From Rufibacter latericius (GTDB lineage Bacteria > Bacteroidota > Bacteroidia > Cytophagales > Hymenobacteraceae), in assembly GCF_003721515.1 (NCBI RefSeq), contig NZ_RJJD01000023.1, forward strand, positions 1-55,596: 55,596 nt of DNA, read 5' to 3'. A model generated the notes under the pieces. That model made no database searches. It was not told where the DNA came from and saw only the letters and a list, made by a program, of their open reading frames with translations. Shown piece by piece: positions 8,303-18,100 of this stretch. The first letter of the stretch is position 1. Every line of letters begins with the position of its first letter. The translations under genes were made by a program, and so were the position numbers.

Positions 8303-8367
8303 TGAGAAGGGTCAACAGAATGGGTGATTTTTGTCATGTTCTTCGGGGAGCGGGGGCGGTACTTTTG
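8303..8367 (+). promoter_or_regulatory. FNR/FixK-like double site and promoter of ccoI
   Basis: The distal site TGAG-AAGG-GTCA is at 8303-8314. The proximal site TGAT-TTTT-GTCA is at 8325-8336, 22 bp on. A perfect Bacteroidota -7 box TACTTTTG is at 8360-8367, 35 bp after the start of the proximal site. There is no -33 box at normal spacing, which fits an activator-dependent promoter. The same layout occurs upstream of ccoS and ccoG. Confidence 0.7.
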
Positions 8368-8390
8368 TGGTAGACTTAAATGAAAAGGCT

Positions 8391-10793
8391 ATGCTCCAGA
8401 CCGCACATCTAGAGACCGACGTCCATACCTGTTACCACTGCGGCGATGAATGCGCTGGCACGCCCATTTCCTTTGACGATAAGGAGTTCTGCTGCGAAGG
8501 CTGCAAGGTAGTCTATGAGCTGCTGGCCGAGAACGATCTCTGCACCTATTACACCTTAGATAACCGCCCCGGCATCTCGGTGAAAGATCCCGTCGCCTCG
8601 GCGCGATTCGTGTACCTGAACGATGCCAAGGTGCAGCAGCAGCTCTTGGATTTTCAGAACGACAAGGTCAGCAAAATCACGTTCCATATTCCGCAGATGC
8701 ACTGCAGTTCCTGTATTTGGCTCCTGGAAAACCTGAACCGACTTAACGCCGGTGTCACCGATGTCCACGTGAATTTCCTGCGCAAAGAAGCCGCCGTGAC
8801 CTTTGAGCACGAGGTAACCACGCTGGCCCAGGTGGTGGAATTGATGGCCCACATCGGGTACGAGCCCCAGATCACCCTTGCCGACATGGAGGCACCGGCC
8901 CCCAAGAAAGACCGATCCATTTACTATAAGTTGGGCTTGGCAGCCTTCTGTTTCAGCAATGTGATGCTGCTGAGTTTCCCGGAATATTTCGGGGGATTGC
9001 AGCACCAGTTCGGGCGGTTTTTTGGCTGGCTGAATGTGCTTTTGGCGTTGCCGGTGTTTCTGTACAGTGCCCGAGGCTTTTTCACCAGTGCCTGGCAGGG
9101 CTTACAACAGCGCATGATCAATCTGGATTTGCCCATTGCCATCGGGTTGCTGTCTTTGTTCAGCGTGAGCATCTATGATATTGCTACTGGCCGAGGTCCG
9201 GGCTTCCTGGATTCGTTTACCGGTTTGGTGTTCTTCATGCTGATTGGCAAGTACGTGCAGCGTCGCACCTATGACTCCCTAGCCTTCGACCGGGAATACA
9301 CCTCGTATTTCCCCATTTCGGTGTCGGTTCTGAAAAACGGGCAAGAAACCCCTACTTCGGTGAAAGAGCTGCAGAAGGGCCAACGCATTCTGGTGCGCAA
9401 CCAGGAACTCATCCCCGCCGATTCTATTCTGCTGCGCGGTACTGCCAACATTGACTATAGCTTCGTGACGGGCGAATCGGTGCCGGTGGCGCGGGTGGCG
9501 GGTGAGGTCATCTACGCGGGCGGAAGGCAGTTGGGCGAAGGCATTGAGCTGGAGGTGGTGAAAGAGGTATCGCAGGGCTACCTGACCCAACTCTGGAACC
9601 ACGTCAATTTCAAGAAAGACGAAAAGCAGACCATAGAGAATTATGCCAACGCCGTAGGCAAACCGTTCCTGATTGTGACTCTGCTGATTGCCGCCTGCGC
9701 CATTTGGTACTGGATTCCGCGCGACACAGACATGGCCCTGAAAGCCTTCACCTCGGTGCTGGTGATTGCCTGTCCGTGTGCCTTGTCTTTGGCTACGCCC
9801 TTCACGCTAGGCGCCACCCTCCGGATTTTCGGGAAGCAGAAGTTTTACCTCAAGAACAGCGGCGTGGTAGAGGCTTTAGCCAAAGCAGACACCGTGGTAT
9901 TTGACAAAACGGGGACCTTAACTGAGCCCAGCTCGGCTGAAATCTCCTTCGTGGGCCATGCCTTGTCTCCTAGTGAAGAGCAACTAGTGCGCTCCGTCCT
10001 GAAACATTCCACACACCCTTTAAGCCAACGGTTGTACGGCCACCTACAAGGAAAACCACAGCCCGTTCTCAATTTCCTTGAGAAAACCGGGGCCGGTCTG
10101 GAAGGGGTAGTAGGCGATACGCTGGTGAAAGTGGGTTCTGCCGCTTGGGTTTCTGCGAAGCCGGAAGAAGGGCAATCCACAAAGCAAACGCGTGTGTTCA
10201 TTTCCCTTGACGGACAGGTGCGCGGGTATTACGTGTTCCAGAACGTGTACAGGAAAGGGCTGGAGGCCTTGGTGCAGGAGTTGGCTAAAACCAAAAAGCT
10301 GGCCGTGCTCTCCGGCGACAACGACAGCGAGGCCCCACGCCTACGCGAACTTTTTGGGCCCCAAGCCGAACTGCGGTTTAACCAATCGCCAATGCAGAAG
10401 CTGGAGTACATCACTTCGCTCAAGGAAAAAGGCCAATCACCCATCATGGTAGGCGATGGCCTGAACGATGCCGGAGCCCTGCGCCAAAGCGACGTTGGCC
10501 TGGCCCTCACCGATAACGTAACCGGTTTCTCCCCGTCCTGTGACGGTATTCTGGACGCGAAGCAATTAAACCAACTGGCCCGGTACATCCGGTTCTCCCA
10601 AACCAGCTTGCGGCTGATTTTAGCCGCCTTCGGAGTATCCTTCATCTATAACATCATCGGGTTGACCATGGCCGTCATGGGCGAATTCACCCCCATCGTC
10701 TCCGCCATCCTGATGCCCGTGAGCACCCTCAGCGTGATCTCCTTTGCTGTGCTTTCTGTAAAACTAGCCGCCAAACGCGCCGGCCTCCGCTAA
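8391..10793 (+). CDS. ccoI: Copper-transporting P-type ATPase CcoI (cbb3 assembly)
   Basis: P1B-type ATPase of 800 residues that moves copper across the inner membrane for insertion into cbb3 oxidase. The N terminus has the CYHCGDEC..FCCEGC domain typical of CcoI/FixI, then an HMA domain with MHCSSC (Cys105, Cys108). Eight membrane segments follow. The metal site is CPC (461-463), the phosphorylated residue is Asp505 in DKTGTLT, and the hinge is GDGLND near 688. I start at the ATG at 8391: an in-frame TTG at 8331 overlaps the regulatory site, and the -7 box ends only 24 bp before this ATG. In most relatives ccoI directly precedes ccoS. Here ccoS is 32 kb away. Confidence 0.93.
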   Translation: MLQTAHLETDVHTCYHCGDECAGTPISFDDKEFCCEGCKVVYELLAENDLCTYYTLDNRPGISVKDPVASARFVYLNDAKVQQQLLDFQNDKVSKITFHIPQMHCSSCIWLLENLNRLNAGVTDVHVNFLRKEAAVTFEHEVTTLAQVVELMAHIGYEPQITLADMEAPAPKKDRSIYYKLGLAAFCFSNVMLLSFPEYFGGLQHQFGRFFGWLNVLLALPVFLYSARGFFTSAWQGLQQRMINLDLPIAIGLLSLFSVSIYDIATGRGPGFLDSFTGLVFFMLIGKYVQRRTYDSLAFDREYTSYFPISVSVLKNGQETPTSVKELQKGQRILVRNQELIPADSILLRGTANIDYSFVTGESVPVARVAGEVIYAGGRQLGEGIELEVVKEVSQGYLTQLWNHVNFKKDEKQTIENYANAVGKPFLIVTLLIAACAIWYWIPRDTDMALKAFTSVLVIACPCALSLATPFTLGATLRIFGKQKFYLKNSGVVEALAKADTVVFDKTGTLTEPSSAEISFVGHALSPSEEQLVRSVLKHSTHPLSQRLYGHLQGKPQPVLNFLEKTGAGLEGVVGDTLVKVGSAAWVSAKPEEGQSTKQTRVFISLDGQVRGYYVFQNVYRKGLEALVQELAKTKKLAVLSGDNDSEAPRLRELFGPQAELRFNQSPMQKLEYITSLKEKGQSPIMVGDGLNDAGALRQSDVGLALTDNVTGFSPSCDGILDAKQLNQLARYIRFSQTSLRLILAAFGVSFIYNIIGLTMAVMGEFTPIVSAILMPVSTLSVISFAVLSVKLAAKRAGLR

Positions 10794-10814
10794 GAATCTG
10801 GTTCAAGCACCCTT

Positions 10815-10855
10815 AAAGCCGTAGCTTTCCCTAATAAGGGAAGGTTATGGCTTTC
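10815..10855 (+). terminator. Hairpin terminator after ccoI
   Basis: AAAGCCGTAGCTTTCCCT pairs over 18 bp, with three G-U pairs, with AGGGAAGGTTATGGCTTT. The loop is AATA and a short T-rich tail follows. Confidence 0.65.
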
Positions 10856-10937
10856 TGGTTTATGAGTGTATATAGCCAAGCCTTGAGTAATTTTTGAGTT
10901 CAACTTAGAAAGGGTAGAGGTTCTTCCATTTGGAATT

Positions 10938-10973
10938 GGTTTTATGGCTGATTTCAGGAAAATGGCTTTAAAG
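10938..10973. repeat. 36-bp palindrome family, copy 6
   Basis: GGTTTTATGGCTGATTTCAG then GAAAATGGCTTTAAAG, about 145 bp after ccoI. Mutations in one arm are partly matched in the other. Confidence 0.65.
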
Positions 10974-11002
10974 CACTCGTCCTATTGAAGCTCGCGTTTC
11001 AC

Positions 11003-11056
11003 TGAAGTTGTAAACTTCAGGTCATGGTAGTTCCAAATTAGAAACTTTAACCATTG
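11003..11056 (+). repeat. Double-hairpin repeat, copy 2
   Basis: TGAAGTTGTAAACTTCA is followed by a mutated second hairpin (GTTCCAAATTAGAAAC). It is the most degraded of the five copies. Confidence 0.65.
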
Positions 11057-11103
11057 GGAAGAAAAGAAGGCATTTTAAAGGCTCAAACAGTACTCTGGAT
11101 CAT

Positions 11104-11153
11104 GCGCCCAATCGGAACTGGGCCGCATGCGTAGCCCAGTTCCGATTGGGCGC
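11104..11153. repeat. Variable-stem hairpin with conserved loop, copy 2
   Basis: GCGCCCAATCGGAACTGGGC (11104-11123) and its perfect complement (11134-11153) flank the loop CGCATGCGTA. This is a perfect 20-bp stem whose sequence differs from the other copies, while loop and arm length are kept. Confidence 0.85.
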
Positions 11154-11227
11154 ACGCATGTACGGTTCTATTGGCAGTAGCCTACGTCTACTATGAAACA
11201 GAGGACGGCAGCGTGGTGGTACGAAGG

Positions 11228-11360
11228 GGTGAAGAAAAGACTGTCTGAGCGTCAGCGAGTTTCTTTTCTTCTTGATTCTTTTGGTTACTTTTCTCATCAA
11301 GGAGAAAAGTGACAAACCCCAGCAGACCGCGGCTTCAGCCCCGAGGCTTGGTAGGACGAC
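11228..11360 (+). repeat. Conserved ~130-bp interspersed block, copy 2
   Basis: Nearly identical to 2169-2300. A linker of about 70 bp to the hairpin (with TATGAAACAGAGGACGGCAG) is also shared with the copies near 27500 and 55440. Confidence 0.85.
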
Positions 11361-11400
11361 AGTAGGAAGTAAAAACAATAAAGAAGACCAGCAGAAGTGA

Positions 11401-11441
11401 TCATCCCCCTACCCCCTCAAAGGGGGACGTGCGCTTAGGAA
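11401..11441 (+). repeat. CCCCCTACCCCCTCAAAGGG repeat, copy 1
   Basis: The C/G-rich module ends in GACGTGCGCTTAGGAA. It recurs in reverse at 27160-27205, again between the ~130-bp block and the GTTGGT hairpin. Confidence 0.65.
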
Positions 11442-11498
11442 CCTTAGATTTGGAGGTATCGATAAGGGGAATTGGCATGTGGGAGGCGCTATTTAAGT

Positions 11499-11522
11499 CG
11501 TTGGTTAGAACACCAACAACGG
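11499..11522. repeat. Short hairpin repeat GTTGGT..ACCAAC, copy 2
   Basis: CGTTGGTTAGAACACCAACA. The remaining sequence to 11723 contains a second ACCAACAACTGGG echo and no convincing gene. Confidence 0.55.
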
Positions 11523-11723
11523 GGACACACCAACAACTGGGACTGAACGGAGGGCGAAAAACAAAGCCAATTCACCTCAAGGAAACCCTCCTAAACTCAT
11601 CAAAAAGAAACCCAAATCAACCAAACCCCAAACGCCTCGTACTACCAGCAGTTTAAACAAAATGCTTAAATTCAAACAACCTAAACTCCTGTAGAATTGG
11701 GAAAAACGCCTGCTTCTTCTAAA

Positions 11724-12215
11724 ATGATCCAAAAAAGGAATACTGGATGGCCTTTCCTTTTTGCCCTATTCTTTCTTTTTTCCCTAACCTTCGGTTGCCA
11801 AGACTTCCCCAAAGACCCGGAGAAAACCCTGGAACAAGTCACCAACGGAACCCTCAAAGTAGGTTATTCTGAAAACCCGCCCTGGGTGGTGAAAGGCCCG
11901 CAGGGACCTACCGGGATTGAGGCCGATTTGGTGAAAGCGTTCGCAAAAAGCCTCAACGCGACCATTGAATGGCAGAACGACACCGAGCAGAACCTGATGG
12001 AGCGCCTGGAGAAAAACGAGCTGCACCTGGTCATGGCGGGCGTCACCGATGATACTCCCTGGAAACAGAAAATCTCCTTTACCCGGCCCTTTGCCGAGGT
12101 AGCCAAAAAGAAACACGTACTCTGTGTTATCAAAGGGGAGAATGCCTTCACCGTGAAGTTGGAAAAATTCCTGCACCAGCAGCAAGCCTACCTCCAAAAT
12201 AGTTTGCAGCCATGA
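11724..12215 (+). CDS. Short solute-binding lipoprotein (SBP family 3, one lobe)
   Basis: Lipoprotein of 163 residues. The signal peptide ends at lipobox SLTFGC. The mature part matches the first lobe of family-3 solute-binding proteins: NGTLKVGYSENPPWV, GIEADLVKAFAKSLNATIEW, ELHLVMAGVTDDTPWKQKISFTRPF. Binding proteins of this family usually have over 220 mature residues; this one stops after lobe one and a short helical tail, so it is probably not a normal ABC-transport receptor. The ATG at 11724 is preferred over an upstream TTG. Its stop overlaps the next start as ATGA, giving strict translational coupling to the cation-efflux-like transporter. It may gate or sense for that transporter, which is inference. 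Confidence 0.75.
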   Translation: MIQKRNTGWPFLFALFFLFSLTFGCQDFPKDPEKTLEQVTNGTLKVGYSENPPWVVKGPQGPTGIEADLVKAFAKSLNATIEWQNDTEQNLMERLEKNELHLVMAGVTDDTPWKQKISFTRPFAEVAKKKHVLCVIKGENAFTVKLEKFLHQQQAYLQNSLQP

Positions 12216-13168
12216 AAACCATCAGCAGATTTGAGTATCCAGAGGAACTGCAGCCGGTTTTCAAAAAGGCCAAGAAACTGGAGTGGATCACGGTTGCCTA
12301 CCTGATCTCTACCGCCCTGGTGGTGTACCTGACCATGGGCAATTCCCAGGCCATGAAAACCGCGTATTTCGAGGATCTGCTCAGTTTAACCCCATCGGTT
12401 TCGTTTCTGATCGCTTCCCGCATATTCCACAAAAAACCGAACAAGGATTTTCCTTATGGCTATCATCGGGTGGTGAGTATTGCCTATTTGTGCAGTGCCC
12501 TGGCCTTGTTCTCTGTAGGGGCTTTCCTGATTTATGATTCCAGCGCTACGTTGATCAAGCAGGAGCATCCTACCATTGGCATCAAGGTTATTTTCGGGCA
12601 CGAGATATGGTTAGGGTACCTCATGATGGCGGCCATGGTGTATAGCACCGTTCCCGCCATGGTGCTGGGACGCCTTAAGTTGCCCTTGGCCAAGAAACTC
12701 CACGAGAAGAACCTCTACACCGATGCCGACATGAACAAAGCCGACTGGATGACCGGGGCCGCCGCTATCCCGGGCATCATCGGGATTGGGATGGGGTGGT
12801 GGTGGGCCGATTCGGTGGCGGCACTCATCATATCCCTGGACATCATCAAGGATGGGTACACCAACCTGAAACAAGCGGTTTTCGCGCTCATGAACCAGGT
12901 GCCCAAGAACGTAGACGATCAAAAAACAGATCCGCTGCTTTTAGAGATTGAGCATAAGTTAACGCATCAGCCCTGGATCAAAGAACATATGTTTCGGCTG
13001 CGGGAGGAAGGCCATATTTACCAGGGGGAAGCTTTTGTAGTGATCCAGGACGAGGTGAATTTAACCCAACGGCTGGAAAAGCTGTCCGAAGAAATATCCG
13101 ACCTAAATTGGCGCGTTCAGGAGTTTGTGATCATGCCCGTGCGGGAGCTGCCAAGAAGCAACGCCTAG
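12212..13168 (+). CDS. Cation diffusion facilitator-like membrane transporter
   Basis: Membrane protein of 318 residues with about six segments (26-42, 55-72, 88-108, 128-152, 180-198 and 200-215) and a cytosolic C-terminal domain, the plan of CDF metal/proton antiporters. The PYGYHR step after helix two is typical. The metal-site residues look altered. Helix two has FEDLLSLTPS instead of the usual D/H-x3-D. Helix five reads TDADMNKADW, where the canonical D-x2-H-x3-D histidine falls on Met174. Substrate is therefore uncertain and may not be zinc. It is coupled to the solute-binding lipoprotein by a 4-bp overlap. Confidence 0.8.
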   Translation: MKTISRFEYPEELQPVFKKAKKLEWITVAYLISTALVVYLTMGNSQAMKTAYFEDLLSLTPSVSFLIASRIFHKKPNKDFPYGYHRVVSIAYLCSALALFSVGAFLIYDSSATLIKQEHPTIGIKVIFGHEIWLGYLMMAAMVYSTVPAMVLGRLKLPLAKKLHEKNLYTDADMNKADWMTGAAAIPGIIGIGMGWWWADSVAALIISLDIIKDGYTNLKQAVFALMNQVPKNVDDQKTDPLLLEIEHKLTHQPWIKEHMFRLREEGHIYQGEAFVVIQDEVNLTQRLEKLSEEISDLNWRVQEFVIMPVRELPRSNA

Positions 13169-13199
13169 GAGAAGAGGCCCGTCGAGAATAGGTCTAAGG

Positions 13200-13720
13200 C
13201 GTAGTAACGGAAAGCGAATCCTTGCTGGCGAAAGTTGTTGACAGACTAGAAAGCTTATTAGTCGCTAAAAGACTAAGGACTACCAATAGGGCTACTCACC
13301 CCACCGTTGCCGAAAAGGCGAGAACAGGGAGGCGCACTTCCCAGGGATTACCAGCAGTCGGCGAGCCAAAAAAGTGCTCCGGGCAAGATTGCCTCGGCAG
13401 GTCAGTAAGCGGCTGTAGAACCAATAATCCACCTGGCGGTGGATTATTGGTTCTACAGCCGCTTGCAGATCGCCCTTAGGGGGGACAGTGGGCCGACATC
13501 TCCCAAACGCAGGAGCTGGTGAATGACTACCAAACCGTGACCATCTTGGTCTCCCCTCCTAAAAGGATTGGCTGTAGGAGTTCGATCGATGAGGATCTTC
13601 ATAAGGTGGAGGGATTTTTTTATAAGCTCAAGGCCTACCGCCACGTGGGGAACCGGTGGATAAGAAAGCCAGCTGATTTGCCGCTTTGCTTCATTAATGA
13701 TACTAATCCTTTATTTTTCA
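13200..13720 (+). mobile_element. Decayed IS5-like transposase remnant, left side of island
   Basis: Pieces of an IS5-type transposase are readable in more than one frame. The clearest is the C-terminal part at 13540-13690, with VSPPKRIG, then EGFFYKLKAYRHVGNRW, which matches the ERFFNKLKxYRRVATRY region of IS5 DDE enzymes. The segment 13200-13320 is about three-quarters identical to 20055-20172, and TCTCCCAAACGCAG..CTACC (about 13500) matches near 20255. Frameshifts and stops make it inactive. No intact terminal inverted repeats were found by eye. Confidence 0.6.
13407..13464. repeat. Perfect 27-bp inverted repeat, 4-nt loop
   Basis: The arm 13407-13433 starts AAGCGGCTGTAGAACC and ends AATCCACC. 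It is the exact reverse complement of 13438-13464, with loop TGGC. The absence of mismatches inside a decayed transposase suggests recent origin. There is no T-run, so it is not a classic terminator. Confidence 0.85.
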
Positions 13721-13734
13721 ACATGCCTTAAAAT

Positions 13735-14178
13735 CAAGTATCAACAGGTTTTTTTATGTAAGTGATTGATTTATAGAAAATTACTAAAAAATGAGTATTG
13801 TTTTGATTTATCATAGTTGCTACATTTCTACATAGCTAGTAAGAATCACCTCTTAAGTGTTCCTAAAGGAAAAAGCGAAAGGAATAGCTAATTTTTGGTG
13901 TAAACTATATTATAAAAGTTGCAAAAAGTAATGTTAATGTATAACATTCTTTAGTCAATACAGCCAATCAAGCTGAAAGAGGGTGAATCGTAATTAGAAG
14001 TGTTAAAATAATTTTATAACGATAAAGGGGCTAAGCTTTTAATTTGTCACTTTTTATACCAATTCACATTTTGTGATAATTATTATATTTTATAAATAAG
14101 ATATAATATTAATAGGGGTATTAATTAGTTGATTATGCTTATATAGGTACAATACTGATTAACAAAAGGTAAATAAAC
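13735..14178. other. AT-rich leader region of the island
   Basis: This is about 440 bp of very AT-rich sequence with no credible ORF. It begins where the chromosomal base composition drops sharply and runs to the collar-domain gene. An AAAAGGT ribosome site is present near 14165. I see no other signal. Confidence 0.5.
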
Positions 14179-15111
14179 ATGAAAACATTTTATCTCATTT
14201 TATTCGTCTTTGTAATTACTATATCACATAGTATTGCTCAAGTTGTTCCTGCTGGTTTCAATTACCAAGCTGTAGTTCGTGATGCTGCAGGTTCTCTTAA
14301 AAAAGGTTCAATCGTAAATTTGCGTTTTACTTTACAAGCAGGGCAATTTGATTCTAACCCTGCTTGGATTGAAACTCATAATACCAAAACAGATAGTTTA
14401 GGTATTTGTACGGTGGTAATTGGGGCAGGTACCAAAACGGGAGGTACATCACCAACCTTTGCTGAAATTGATTTTGGTTCTGCTAACTTTTGGTTAAAGA
14501 TAGAACTGCAAGAAGGTAGCCAATATGTGCCATTAGGTGGTGCTCAGCAGCTACTGAGTGTTCCGTATGCTAGAGTTGCGGCGAAAATTGTTTCTGATAG
14601 TCCTCAGATGCCTATTGGTACAATCCTAGCATTTGCAGGTGATATCAATAAAATTCCAACTGGATGGCTTTTATGTGATGGTTCTCAGGTTAGTAGATCC
14701 ACCTATGCAGGTTTATATAATATCATTGGGACTGGGTGGGGAAGGGGCGACAATGCTACGACCTTTCATTTGCCTGATTTAAGAGGGAGATTTCTTCGTG
14801 GTGTAGATGGCAATTCTAATAGAGATATAGATAAAGAAGCAAGGACAGCTAGTAACGAAGGTGGTAATATTGGCTCAAATGTAGGAAGTATTCAAACAGA
14901 TGTCTTTAAAAATCATAATCATGGAGGTGGGGATCATAGCCATTCTTGGCAAGGTGCCTCAACAATTGATACTTGGGGTGGAAATGTTGTTGTTGGAGGA
15001 AATGGTATAGGTCAAAAAAACACGCCTCCATCTGGGGCCATTATTGCAGCGGAGGGTGGCAGCGAAACACGTCCTATAAATGCGTATGTATTTTATATTA
15101 TTAAAATTTAA
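14179..15111 (+). CDS. Secreted tail-collar-domain protein
   Basis: Protein of 310 residues with a cleavable signal peptide (MKTFYLILFVFVITISHSIA). Residues 25-135 are a beta-rich domain found in Bacteroidota adhesin-like proteins (FNYQAVVRDAAG, PLGGAQQLLSVPYA). Residues 145-210 are a phage tail collar domain (MPIGTILAFAGD, PTGWLLCDGS, LPDLRGRFLRG). A His/Gly-rich stretch (NHNHGGGDHSHSW) follows, which in tail fibres can hold metal in a trimer. It is probably a trimeric surface or secreted fibre-like protein rather than part of a phage, because no phage genes are nearby and it has a signal peptide. Codon use is strongly AT-rich. It lies 25 bp before the large T9SS protein and is probably co-transcribed. 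Confidence 0.8.
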   Translation: MKTFYLILFVFVITISHSIAQVVPAGFNYQAVVRDAAGSLKKGSIVNLRFTLQAGQFDSNPAWIETHNTKTDSLGICTVVIGAGTKTGGTSPTFAEIDFGSANFWLKIELQEGSQYVPLGGAQQLLSVPYARVAAKIVSDSPQMPIGTILAFAGDINKIPTGWLLCDGSQVSRSTYAGLYNIIGTGWGRGDNATTFHLPDLRGRFLRGVDGNSNRDIDKEARTASNEGGNIGSNVGSIQTDVFKNHNHGGGDHSHSWQGASTIDTWGGNVVVGGNGIGQKNTPPSGAIIAAEGGSETRPINAYVFYIIKI

Positions 15112-15136
15112 TTTTTTCATATTTAATAGTATAAGG

Positions 15137-18100
15137 ATGAAAAAGTTTATGCTACTAATTATATTGACTTTCTTGTATTGTCAATATGCTAAATCCCAAG
15201 CAATTTATCCTAATACCTTAACACCTTTAGCCAATCAACATCAGATAAATGATGTATGGATTAGTTTTAATTTAGGACAGATAAGTTCAGGATCTAGTAG
15301 AACTAACAATCATCTGGTGGCACATGGATTTCAGCAGCCATATTCAGAGAACCAAGTAGACCCTTCTTTATTTAAATATGAGATAGGAAAAATTTCTCCC
15401 CAAACAGTATGGCAAACATTAAGTATTAGGTTCTATTTATATTCAAAAACTTTAGGTCCCAAAGCTAACCTAAGTATTACAGCAGATAAGCTTCCTAAAG
15501 GTTCATTAACCTTTGATCCCGCTATAGGTTACTTTACATTTACCCCTGCAACAACAGATACTAGCTCTTTCAAAGTCACTTTTAAGGCGACTTTAAATAA
15601 ACAAATTGATTCTCAGGTAGTTGATTTTCAGGTTCAACCATTTTTGCCTTTAGAAAACACTGTCTTCGGAGTAGTGAATAGTCAGAATTTCCCCGATCCA
15701 ACTTCAAAAGAATACAGAGTTATTTCGGATCATCCAATTACAAGTGGCACAGAATACTTTAATCATGAACAAAGAACAACCAGGTCAGTGGAAATCACTG
15801 GTATGGAGATAGTGATAGAAGAAGGACATCAAAATAGCTTGTATAATTTTAATGACAATAAAGATATAAAAGAATTTAAGATTTATGCGGAACGTGTAGT
15901 AATGAAAAGCTATTTAAAGTTACCACAAACTAATGTTACAATCTTTGCTAGAGAATTAATATTTGAAAATGATGCATATATAAATACAACTCCAGAAAGG
16001 CCACTTGGTCCACAGACTGGAACAGACATAGGGATTGATGGAGTTAAAGCTGGTGATATTACTTTACATATAAAAGAATTTAAATCATCTCCAAAAGTTA
16101 GATTTATACAAATTGGAGGGGATGGACAAAAGGGCGTTACAGCTAAAGCGGGAGATGCTGGTGATGGTGGAGATTTATATTCTACATTAAATGTAATTGA
16201 GTTTTCTGATAGATCTGGTGGGCTAGGTGGTGCATTTGAAACAGCTGCTCACATTCCTGATAAGTATAAGGGAGGTAAAGGGACTTTCAATAAATTAGGA
16301 AAAGAGTATTCTTGGTTACACCCTAATTATATAAGATTAGTTAAGAAATATACTGATGATGCATTTTTTCTTGGGTTTTCACAATATGCAAAAGAAAGGT
16401 TAAGTATTTATTATAATGAAATTGATAATTACATAAGTTCTAATGAGTTTATTTTATTGCAAGATTCCCAAAAGTTAGATTTGGAACAGTTGCAATCGGA
16501 AGCAAATAAAATAATCTCACAAATTGAGAATAATCTAGATTATTTTGGAAATCCTCCTGGATGGGTTCCAATGTTATCCTTTGAAGTAAATGCGGCTGCA
16601 TTCCAAACAGAAATTGATCATGCTTTAAATATTTTATATTTAAATTATTGGATAACAGAGTCTTCTAAAAACATCCAAGATAAAATAAGTGCCTTGAAAG
16701 CCTCTCGTAGTGAAAAAATATCTCAATTAGAAGATGATAAAATTTCTTTTGAAAAGTATGTTCTAAATATCCCTAAGTTAGAAGCCGAAGCAAGTAATAA
16801 TTCTAAAGATTTAGATAGTCTTCAAAATGATTTAGTTGAATTAGAAACAGAATTAATTAATAGGGCAAAAAACTCAGTTGAAGAAAAGCGTAGAAGTAAT
16901 TTATGGAGAGATATTGTTGGAACTGTAGGTAGGATAGCCACTTTGGTCCCTGTTCCAGCAGTTAGTGCAGTTGGGATAGGCTTAACTGCGATTTCACAAT
17001 TTGATACAAATGATTTATCAGGTTCGGCAAAAATTGCAATTCAAGCAGGTGAGGATATAAGTAATACGTTAAAAAAAGATTCTAAAGCTAGCCAAAATGC
17101 CGCTGCTTGGAACAAAGCTTACAAAGAGGCTTTTCCATTAACTGATATTAAAAGTTTTGAAGATGCAGGCAAGAAGTTTAAAAATTTGGAAACGTTATCC
17201 AAACCTTTTAAAGAAACTTTTGGCATACTAAAAGATATTACAAATAAGCAGCAAAGTATAACTGATAATGAAGTTAAAGCAGTTCTGGGTCAGTTAAGAG
17301 CATCAGAACCAAGGATTGCTCAGATAACCGAGAAGATTGAAGATTTGCATAAAAAGCAACAAAATATAATTGAAGAACTTAGGTCAAGTGATGAAAACAT
17401 TCAAAGATTAGGCAATGAAATGTCTAGTGGTGTTCTAGCTATTGATTTACTAAATAAGGATGTGTCTCAAGGAAGTCAGGCTTTGGATCAGCGTACATTG
17501 TTATACTTAGATGATTTACAACAACAAGCATTATTTAGGTTAAAGAAGTACCATTATTTTATGGCAAAGGCATATGAATATAGAACTTTGCAGCAATATA
17601 AAGGGAACTTAAATTTAGAAAATTTATATAAATCAATAGTTGAAATAGCTGTAACCGGAAGTGATCATACTCTTTCTCCTGATCAATTTGATAAAATAAA
17701 GAGCTTTTACTTGGCTGAAATTAGAAAAATAACATCTTTAATTGTTAATGAATATAATAGTTCTGCAACAGCCCGTTCCACTTCTAATTTTTTTAATTTA
17801 ACAAAAGAGGAGTTAAAAATTTTAAACAATGGTGGAACTTTGCAAATGAATATGGTAGAAAGAGGGGTTTTTTTTGAAGATAGGGAAGATATTAGAATAA
17901 ATAATTTAAGTATTGAATATGTGAATGCCAAAGCCATTGGGGGAAATACAAATTCTAACCCCCAAATTGAAATTGTATTAGAGTATCCTCATTATTCAAA
18001 GCTTAAAAAAAATGGTCAAATTTATTTTTTTAACAATTATAATATAGATGCAGAAAGAAGTAAAGGTTTTATTGAATGGTCAGCAGTCTACTTTATGAAT

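Noticed and set aside
8331..8390. TTG start extending CcoI by 20 residues
   Set aside because: The extension overlaps the proximal FNR-like site and the -7 box; the ATG at 8391 fits the family N terminus.
11429..11656. 75-codon plus-strand frame
   Set aside because: Composition and overlap with repeat modules (C-rich, GTTGGT hairpin) indicate non-coding DNA; no family.
13222..13479. 85-codon frame taken as a gene
   Set aside because: It reads through a decayed transposase remnant and a perfect palindrome; homologous DNA at 20055 has other stops and frames.
14179..15111. Prophage tail gene
   Set aside because: It has a signal peptide and no phage genes nearby; the collar domain alone is common in secreted Bacteroidota proteins.
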